In this document: positions 56,106 to 64,000 of the stretch, one piece after another
Numbering within the stretch: the stretch's first letter is position 1
Layout of the letters: each line of letters opens with the position of its first letter
Source: Aquatica leii
Taxonomy: Eukaryota > Arthropoda > Insecta > Coleoptera > Lampyridae
Direction: 5' to 3'
Assembly (NCBI GenBank): GCA_035610365.1
Contig: CM069435.1
Coordinates: 92,041,389-92,105,388 of the forward strand
DNA length: 64,000 nt
Program-made: the position numbers and the translations under genes
Notes under the pieces: generated by a model
The model's database searches: none
The model's input: the letters and a program-made list of their open reading frames with translations, nothing else
What the model was told of the DNA's origin: nothing

Positions 56106-58095
56106 GTATCTTGGCGCAAACCGGCAGTCGGTTATACCGTCCGGATTACGATATAATCGCAGATAAACTCTGACATATGAGCACCCGTGTCACGCGCACG
56201 TGCTCATTAAATGTTTATTACTAAAGGTGAAACGTGTTTTTTGTGAAACCAACGTGGTAGGTTAGCAAGTGGTAAGCAAACACTATCCATAACTATCAAT
56301 CAAATCACTATCCATAGTTATCAATCGTAATTTTAATTTTTAAGGGGTGTAAACATTGAAGTTAAATATTGCATTGGTAATTTTATTTGTTTGAACAAAA
56401 TGGTTGAGAATTTGATGGAATTTGATAGTTTCCGTTATTTGGCAACAAAATATGAAGTATGTAGATTATTTTTCTCAAAAAAGTTCTAGTCCGAAATTGC
56501 CCCTTAAATTTTTACATCGATTTCCGTTTTTGGTTTTAATTTAAAGAAAAACAGTATTGTTATTATTTAACTCGATTAGAAATTGAAATGATCTATGTTT
56601 GGCTCGACGTTGATTCAACATTTGTATTATTACTTTATTTACACATTTATAATAAATATTTTATTATTTTATAACAAGAAAGTGTTAGTTGTAACCGGCG
56701 GGAAATTTTTGATGCCGTCAGAAAGCAACTCATTTCTGAATATGGCGAAAAAGTGCACCAAGTAAAAGTTTTCATTGCTCATAAAATAGGAAGACCATTT
56801 CGGTGTCATGCAATTGACAAGAAGGCACTGAAAAACCTTTTCCAAACCTTAAAACTAAGTGCTTCGATTGCAACCGAATGGTCTCACGCTTTGAGGAAAA
56901 AAATAAAGGGTGGCTCAAGAAAACATTACAACTGCAGGTAATAATAATAAATTAAATTGGATTTTAAAATTGAAATATGTTATCGCAACAACACTTTAAA
57001 AAATATAATAAAGATTGTCATTGATTTACTTTGAGGTACTGCAGCCCCGGGGAAGATTTGGAAGCACGTAAGGCATAAAATGATGAACCTTCTACAAATT
57101 CGACATCCAGAGGTTGCCCTAGCGGAGGTTTCAAAAAGTTTTATTACAGGATTGAGTAAAATAGCAGAGGTCAGGCGAATTACTGAAAGCTTTTGCAACG
57201 ATTATAAGTCTTCTTTCATCTGGAGTCGCCGTTGTTGCCTCTATTGTTAAGGATATAACTACTTCATCTCTATCACATCACACACCTCAGTGTAAAGTAA
57301 TTTTCGCCAATCTTGCTTTTTCCGATTTAGTAGAAGGAAAAATAACTTAAAAACATATCAACTCATTAAACGTTAAAGTTTATCTTTTGTATCATGGATT
57401 TGACGGTTCGTCTGGACAAAAGTAATACAAACATAAGTTTGAAGACGAGGATGCGTCAGACGCGAGTGTTTTATTAACCTCACTACTTGTGCCATTAAAA
57501 CCAACAGTGACGATAAAAATGTATTGTTTTGGCAAAATCCAAAACCGTCTTTTCCAATATTTTGCTCTCCAACTAAATTGCAATACATAGACGAAAACGT
57601 TACTTCAACTTTGAACGAAGATAGCTATGTAGAAGATAACTAAACTTTTCCCATATGTGACAATTATCGACAGAAAAGAATTTACTGTTAATTTTAAGCT
57701 TATTTATACGATAATTGACGGTAAAGTCAGAAATACATTAACAATGACGAAATCCAACATGCGATGTTATTTACGCTTAGCTACGTCTAAGACTTTCAAC
57801 GATCTGACGCAGTTTGTTTATTACTAGTAAACGAATTAAATTTGCGGTACGGTTTAGCGACGTTACACGCTTAGATCCACTTAATAGAGTATTTCTTACA
57901 TTTGAGATATAAACTAGACACGAAGAAATAGCAAGCGCGATCGTTAGAAGACGAAGAAAAGGTGCAACTGCAAAAACAGAACATTCAGAAGAGTTTCAAA
58001 TTGCGAATTGGGCTCAGTGTTGATACTCCAAAAGTGGAACTTGGAAGGGGGAGGAGGTTCCGGTAACAGTAACGATGGCAACACTGCTAAGCGTT
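56106..58095. other. Intergenic, small duplications only
   Basis: CACTATCCATAACTATCAAT and a near copy form a 25-base tandem duplication at 56279-56329. Short plus-strand frames at 56753-56941 and about 57080-57230 have mixed composition (for example PEVALAEVSKSFITGLSKIA) and may be a decayed gene, but I cannot name it. Confidence 0.4.
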
Positions 58096-58099
58096 TTTT

Positions 58100-58555
58100 T
58101 CGTCGACCTGACAACATCGGAAAGCTACGCTTTCCTCTGGATGAATAGTCTGAATACTCTGAATAATTTCGCAATGTGTTTGTCTGTCTCAAACATGTAG
58201 AAAAGGAGGTACATTTGCTTGTGTTTACTGTACGCACTACTTGTCAATTTATGTTGACATACTTAATTTTAGAATCGGTTCTAGCAGCATTATTTGAAGT
58301 ACGTAAATATTAAAATTAATTGAATCAAACGTAAACATGGAATATAAATAAAATGTATCTTTAGGTGGTAATAGGAATATGTAAAAGTAAACAAACAAAA
58401 TGGTCGTTTGACAAGTAGTGCGTACCCAAGGATGTGCGTACCGTTTGTTTACAAATACGATTTCTATCTCTTACAATGTTGTGTACATTTTTCAGTCTGT
58501 GTATACTCGTCTAGAGGGAAGCGTAGCTTTCCGTTATTGCCAGGTCGATGGTTTG
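58100..58555. repeat. Foldback element of about 450 bp
   Basis: Outer arms about 58100-58150 and 58505-58555 (GGAAAGCTACGCTTTCC on the left, its complement on the right). Inner arms 58227-58244 and 58407-58424 (GTACGCACTACTTGTCAA). No coding capacity. Confidence 0.75.
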
Positions 58556-58560
58556 TTACA

Positions 58561-58693
58561 TGCCAAAGTTAAAACAAAGTCACTGCCTGAAATGAGGTAA
58601 CATAAATATTTGGCGCCCCACGTTGGGCGCCAAATATTTATGTTACATGCCAAAGTTAAAACAATTTCACTGCCTGAAATGAGGTAACATAAA
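58561..58693. repeat. Duplicated Gypsy LTR edge with a perfect palindrome
   Basis: A 46-base unit (TGCCAAAGTTAAAACAA ... GGTAACATAAA) occurs at 58561-58606 and 58648-58693. Between and overlapping them, 58597-58617 and 58626-58646 are perfect 21-base inverted arms around an 8-base CCACGTTG loop. The arms contain the LTR edge plus primer-site words of Gypsy-3. Confidence 0.8.
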
Positions 58694-58699
58694 CGATGT

Positions 58700-60575
58700 T
58701 GTGCCGGTTGCTCAGTGGAGTCGGGGTGGGTTATATTTTAAAATTCCGTGATAACTTGGAAACGAGATTGACATAAAATCGAAATAAAACGGTAAAAGAC
58801 TCAAAAATCGATTAGGGCGCCAATCAAGGTCACGATGATCGTAGCTTCCGGACCCCTGATATCCCGAAAGCTCATCTGGTTGGTTACAACCCCGGAACTT
58901 ACCTCGAGTTGTAACTATTCTGAAATACACTTAAAACAAAAATTACGTACGCGGCAGCTGAATGAATAAAAGCTCTTTACAGTTTAACAATTTAACATTT
59001 ATTGACTGAATAATAAAAAAAAATAAATAATGAATATCAAACAAATTCGATTAAAAGAAAATAATCAATGAAATAAAAATAAGCAACACAAAAAAAAATG
59101 AACAATCTGAATACAAAATTAATATATATAAAAAAAAATAATAATAAAAGCATTAACTCGTTTTTCAATAATACACAGCAATAATAAAATTCAAGGCCTT
59201 GTCCGCATACAACAAACAAAAATAATAAAATACAAAAGTCATAAAATATAAGTCCGAAACTTTGCTTCGAACTAAACGTTCAAACAAATTATAGTTTATA
59301 TATCGTTACATTTCGTTACATTATCTTTTATGCATGAATAAGATTTACTTTTACATACACACCAAACAAACTTAATTAATTAAATCGAACTTCACGCAAA
59401 CACCAACAAGTGTTTCTTGAAATAATTAAACTTAACCGTAATTCAATCGGCTCAAATCAAAGCTTTTAAATCATATCGATCGCGGTTCACTTCACGGTAA
59501 TAATACATTCGATAATTACCTTTACTCAGATGAACTGTCGGCACAGCGTTTCCAGAAGCTACGTATTTAGATTGAACTCCGGTCGGTCCAGGTGTTCAGT
59601 AGTCGAATGCAAGCTCGGTGAAACCCCCAAACAATAGAATACCGTCGGAAGATTTATTTCTCTATTTAATTTAAATCCGCACCAAAAGCGAAGACAGGAT
59701 TTTTCACACAAAACATCGAAATTAAATCCAACTCGAACGTGAGTTTTTATTTTTGGAAACCATGAAGTCTACTTAAACCGTAAATTACGAAATTTGGAAA
59801 ATCAAACTTTTCCACCACTACACTTAATTTTCACGGTTCCAACTAACTTCCGCGGTATTACATAACGATAGGGTAAAAGTACGCTAACCACTCAACTACA
59901 TCACGGTACCCGGTATTTCTTAATTGCCTCCGAAACAATAATCATCCCCAAAAACAAAATTTTACCTCTTTTAACACCTCGCATTCCCACTTAATTCAAT
60001 GAACTTGCGCCGTAAAATCTTTGTAAAAGATAGAACACTAAACGAACTAAATTAACAAAGATGAAAACTATAATTGGCCACGTGAATTCTGTCACGTAGA
60101 CCATTGAAAGAACGAAAATTTTCCCACAGAAAAATGCTTACTTCGCGAAATTGGCAGGTGGTTCGCAATCGCGCTCGTAAAAGAACCCAACATTAACAAA
60201 GTATAGATACCAAGAAAAATGGATCAACTTACATTCCAAAAGGAAGTCGTAAATTATCTAGCATTGTTATTTTACTGAGATAAACAAGTAAAACACTAAA
60301 TCAAAATCAAAACCACGGAACTTAATGCATTCAAAAAAAAATACCAGTAATAATTGTAAAATAACTTGAAATACCAATAAACTTAAATCACACGTAATAA
60401 AATAACGAGCAAAACGTTCTTGATGCTAACATCGAACTAATCAATCGAAAAAAAACAGAAAACAGAAAATTCAGCCAGCTGAATCTAATTACGGGGTCTT
60501 ACATAAAGGATTCACTGGTAAAATTCCAAACGCAGGTTACAGGTTTTTTTTGCTAACTCGTCTGAGTTTTGTCTC
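58700..60575. other. AT-rich, possible Gypsy LTR remnant, no gene
   Basis: The first part (TTGCTCAGTGGAGTCGGGGT) resembles the LTR-side sequence at 52335-52365. The rest has no frame or repeat that I can name. Confidence 0.4.
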
Positions 60576-60578
60576 TGT

Positions 60579-60954
60579 CAATTTAGAAATCTTCAAAAAA
60601 TATTGCTTTGAAGCTACGAAGAAGTTAGTACAACGTTTTCCGTGATACTGCATGCCAAACTTTATTCACAAAGTTTTAGTTTATGGTCTTCTTATCATTG
60701 AATGGACATCATTGCCGATAGGTCAACTGTCCGAGGAAGCACAAGAATCGCAAAACAAACATGTGAAGAAATACTGGGAAAATTACTCGCGAAAAAACTC
60801 CAGGGAGAGCACTATAACAGACGTGTTTCAGTGGCTGCTTGTGTCTTCCGATCCAGTTATCTCGAGTTTGCAAACGACACCCCCGAAAAAAAGCGAAAGT
60901 TTTTCATACGAGGCTATACAATTATTAAGTGCGTATGTACCCGGCGGTTCGTAG
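60579..60954 (+). pseudogene. Conserved uncharacterised insect repeat protein, C-terminal fragment
   Basis: Reads FKKYCFEATKKLVQRFP, a stop in place of an expected Trp, then YCMPNFIHKVLVYGLLIIEW, LPIGQLSEEAQESQNKHVKK, NYSRKNSRESTITDVFQWLL and SSDPVISSLQTTPPKK. I recall this block (M-P-HKVL--G, PIGQLSEEAQE-RNK, RK-SR--T--DVF--LL--SDP-ISS) from multi-copy arthropod proteins, probably transposon-derived, but cannot name the family. No N-terminal part is visible upstream. Confidence 0.55.
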
Positions 60955-61193
60955 TCTTCTGATTCGGACGTCAGCTCCATTGACTATAGCGAATTATTAT
61001 GTTTATAACATGTAACTTTTTAAGAAGAAATGAAACATACACATCATACACATACACAATGTGTTTATATTATCGTCTTAAAAATATGATCAAATTCATT
61101 ATCAGTAAACATGAAAACCCATGTAAACAATTTGTTATTCTAATCAAATTTATTTTTTTCAGTGTACCATTTTGAGTCCGCCATTTTGAATTT

Positions 61194-61930
61194 TTAAATA
61201 ATATAAAATTCATAATCAGCGACCTTGAATACTCTTATATACCACTTTCTGTTCCAATTACAATAATTTTTGTATTTATGTACTCCCATTACAAGTTCTA
61301 CTTTGTTACCCGTTCCGTCGTATAGCCACTTCTCCCTGAGTGAATCTTTTACTATGCTTAGCAAGTACGCCGGTGCACTTTTGTCTTCCATAGCCCTGAC
61401 GATTCCCGATTATGGTACGCTGTTAAACGCGTTCTAAACGTTGAGCGTCACCAAGATACAGCATTCTTTGTTCTGGTGGCTTACCTCTCTTACTAAAGTA
61501 CTACGATTTCTAAAACTTCCTCAATTGCGTTCAGCGTGGACTTGTCTTTTCTAAAATTGAATTGGTTTTGGTTTAATTCCGGTCTCCCTCTACTCTTTGA
61601 TTCTTTCTCTTACGATTACTTTTAACAATTTTTATAAAACCAAAAGGAGGTATATCGGTCTAAACCTTTCTGGTTCTCCGTTAGGTTTAGTAAGCCTAAG
61701 GACCAGCGCCAAACTACAGGTCTTTCATTATTTTGAAAAGATACATTTTCCAAGACATTTGTTGACGCATGACAGCATGTCGTTCCCAATTACTCGACAG
61801 GCCTTGCGTAGAGTTTCTGTCGTTATACTATCGGGCCCCGCTTTCCCACTCTTCATGCGCATCACGGCATTTTCCAAAATTTCTTTTGTTGCCACCGGTA
61901 CATTGTTAGTCGGCACCTTCTTTCACTCGA
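61194..61930 (-). pseudogene. R1-like non-LTR retrotransposon, RT fragment
   Basis: Reads VPVATKEILENAVMRMKSGK, AGPDSITTETLRKACRVIGN (linker before RT), LGLLNLTENQKGLDRY, KLLKVIVRERIKE, and after several frameshifts AMEDKSAPAYLLSIVKDSLR and EKWLYDGTGNK. These are the consecutive R1/I-type RT blocks 0 to 3. The YADD region is missing. It may be part of the same insertion as the zinc knuckle at 63290. Confidence 0.65.
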
Positions 61931-62396
61931 TCTTACTGTGTCTTAGAAACAGTTCTCTCGCCAAACACACTTTTTTCTACCTCCATACTTACTTTTACTT
62001 TTATACCAAACTTCTTTGTCACGATCATGTATCTTTTTCCTCATACATCCTTTACAAATTCTGTTAATAGACACTTCTAGTGTCATCCTTCCTCACATTT
62101 TATCTTAATACTTACAGCTTTTTTAAAACTTTTTTATTCGTTCTCTATGTCCTGCTACTTTTATTCCTACATTTGCCGTCTCTTTTTTATCCTTATTCTA
62201 TTCCCCACGTAAGTACTTGGGTGTACGTTTTTTCTTGCATCACCTCCCATTTAATCACTTCAATAATCCATCTTTTACTTACCATAGTAACGTTAATTGC
62301 TGATTGTTGGTTTCCTTTTACGAAAGTAGGTGCACGTCTCCGGCGCCACTGCAAATCCGAGGGTCGCTGCCAATCCGCGACGACTTCATCCTGGCA

Positions 62397-62736
62397 CAGG
62401 GCCGGATTTAGGGGAGGGCAAGCGGGGCTACAGCCCCAGGGCCTCCACAAAAGAGGGGCCCCCACAATAGAGACTTTGTAAAATTTTCAAATTCAGGCTA
62501 GTAAACACCAGTAAACAACTTTTCCTTTCATATTTTATTTCGCGTTTTACCTTTACCTACGGTACTTTGTTGTACAAACTTGATTACATGAAATATTAAC
62601 AAAAATCGTCGATCTAGATTTGTTTACTCCAATCAGGCAATCAGTAAAATTCATTTTATTTGGAAAATAATTTGGGGCTAAGAGGCTTCCACTCCTTTGT
62701 TGCCCCGAGGCCTCCAGACCTTTAAATCCGGCCCTA
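62397..62736. mobile_element. hAT-type MITE, 340 bp
   Basis: Starts CAGGGCCGGATTTA and ends with the complement of TAGGGCCGGATTTA. Flanked by TCCTGGCA (62389-62396) and CCCTGGCA (62737-62744), an 8-base duplication with one change, the length expected for hAT. No coding capacity. It sits inside R1-like sequence. Confidence 0.88.
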
Positions 62737-63289
62737 CCCTGGCAATTTGTAAAGGTTAATCTCCACGTAACGTGCTAAAAGTTTACGTCTCCTGGCAATA
62801 TGACCGTCTCCTTCCTGCCTTTATCTTTGCTTTTTCTCTCGTTGATAAGTTCCAAGAAGTAGTTCCTCTATACATTGAGACAGACATACTCCAAAAATAT
62901 AATACCTTCTAGCTTCACTATTATCAGACCTTATCTTTTTTTGATTTTATTTCTTTTATATTGCTACTGCATCTTTCTATTTTAATTTTGACATTACCTT
63001 AAAACCAAGCCCTTTTGGCCGCAAGGGTTGGTCGCCGGTTAGGTTCCGCAATAATCATTACTTTGGCTCTAGATTGCAACGCAGTAATCTCAGAAGCTTC
63101 TGCGCTGCAGTCCTTCTATCAATGTTTCTTGTAAGAAGTTAATTCTTATTTTTCATTTTCCTTCCATTTACGCTTTCCATCCTTTTCAGCTCTTCAACTT
63201 CTCACACTTTTAATACTGTCCACTCTATTCATCTACACTACGCGTATAACAATTAATCTTACTTTACAGTTTTTTGTTTTGTGTCCATC

Positions 63290-63350
63290 CTCCTCGCATC
63301 TCAGGCACTTCTGTGCCGTACTCTTAGCACTTGAAACAGTGCTGTGGCAT
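63290..63350 (-). pseudogene. R1-like ORF1 zinc-knuckle remnant
   Basis: The minus strand reads PQHCFKC-EYGTEV with a stop, then in the next frame CLRCEEDGH. This resembles the paired CCHC knuckles of R1 ORF1 proteins. Short and damaged. Confidence 0.4.
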
Positions 63351-63399
63351 CATTTTTTCTTTTATTTTAAACCTTTGCAATTTATCTTTAATCTTTTTT

Positions 63400-63780
63400 G
63401 TTGTAGCAACAAATCTCTCAAACGGCAAACTACAACTTATGTGCAAACTCTGTCTTCCTAACCGATCATCAAAATTTCAATTTTTTCCTTTCACTTAAAC
63501 GGGAAACTATTTTCAAATGGTTGAGGAAAGAAAAATGAATTTGAAATAGTATTAAACAATGATTAATCAGCAAAATACAACATAAACTTTTGAGTAACCA
63601 GTGCAAAATTTTAACAACTGTCAAAATCGTTTAATTTTTCTAGTGCTTTCTTGATAATTGGTCTTAATCTCATAACTTTGACTTACATGTTTGAAACTTT
63701 GAAACCGAATATCTTGGAAACTTTTAGCTTTAAGGTCACCTTTTTTTAACATTTTCGTACTCAGAAAAATGAACTCTATC
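63400..63780. other. Intergenic before the microsatellite
   Basis: No gene recognised. Confidence 0.4.
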
Positions 63781-64000
63781 AAATTCAAATTCAAATTCAA
63801 ATTCAAATTCAAATTCAAATTCAAATTCAAATTCAAATTCAAATTCAAATTCAAATTCAAATTCAAATTCAAATTCAAATTCAAATTCAAATTCAAATTC
63901 AAATTCAAATTCAAATTCAAATTCAAATTCAAATTCAAATTCAAATTCAAATTCAAATTCAAATTCAAATTCAAATTCAAATTCAAATTCAAATTCAAAT
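63781..64000. repeat. (AAATTC)n microsatellite, runs off the window
   Basis: At least 36 perfect copies of a 6-base unit. It creates a spurious Asn-Leu repeat frame on the minus strand. The true length is unknown because the window ends inside it. Confidence 0.97.

Noticed and set aside
57373..57588. Two overlapping minus-strand frames considered as a small gene
   Set aside because: Both are antisense to equally open plus-strand sequence, with no start context or family motif.
62080..62481. Plus-strand frame of 133 codons spanning the hAT MITE end
   Set aside because: It crosses the MITE border and lies antisense to R1-like sequence; composition is not protein-like.
63621..63998. Minus-strand frame with a long Asn-Leu repeat
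   Set aside because: It is the translation of the (AAATTC)n microsatellite and not a gene.
1..64000. CRISPR array, operons, riboswitches or rRNA genes
   Set aside because: The window is eukaryotic nuclear DNA. The tandem repeats are MULE ends, an intron minisatellite and a microsatellite, with no spacer-repeat layout; no rRNA core sequence was seen.

Overview
The window reads as nuclear DNA of an insect, AT-rich and crowded with transposable elements. A beetle is my best guess, from the mix of element families and the style of the sugar transporters, but the order is not proven by the sequence. Cellular genes are few. Two paralogous MFS sugar (trehalose-type) transporters lie on the minus strand about 47 kb apart. 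The first (2601-5298) can be spliced into an intact 489-codon protein. The second (52509-54217) matches it exon by exon but lacks one base in a T run, so it is broken or carries an assembly error.

Region by region: 0-5.3 kb holds transporter 1, with a scrambled foldback element filling its longest intron. 6-7.4 kb holds two nested Penelope-like element (PLE) relics. 8.8-11.9 kb is a jockey-type non-LTR element split by a FLYWCH/MULE DNA transposon. 12-16 kb has BEL/Pao, PLE and mariner relics with hammerhead-like motifs. 16.6-22.3 kb is Ty3/Gypsy element Gypsy-1 (minus strand), whose Pol carries a macro (ADP-ribose-binding) domain after the integrase. 23.2-30 kb is a decayed gene of an uncharacterised insect family (probably DUF7869) cut in two by a structurally complete DIRS-type tyrosine-recombinase retrotransposon that has an intron in gag. 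31.2-32.4 kb is a pogo/Jerky-like transposase relic. 34.3-35 kb is another PLE relic. 37.4-44.5 kb is Gypsy-2 (minus strand), young by its LTRs and sitting in a repeat whose uninterrupted copy is at 49.9-50.4 kb. 45-45.9 kb is a PLE 3' end with a good hammerhead ribozyme. 46.7-48.4 kb is an inverted-repeat element without coding capacity. 51.3-52.3 kb has PLE and Gypsy relics, followed by transporter 2. 55-64 kb has R1-like non-LTR relics, foldbacks, a hAT MITE and an (AAATTC)n microsatellite that runs off the window.

The elements show clear nesting: DIRS in the DUF7869-type gene, MULE in jockey, PLE-B in PLE-A, Gypsy-2 in a foldback repeat, and a hAT MITE in an R1 relic. The most unusual point is the macro domain continuous with integrase in Gypsy-1. 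Next are the complete DIRS architecture with an intron, and the hammerhead-bearing PLE ends. All assignments come from reading the sequence by eye; no database or folding program was used.
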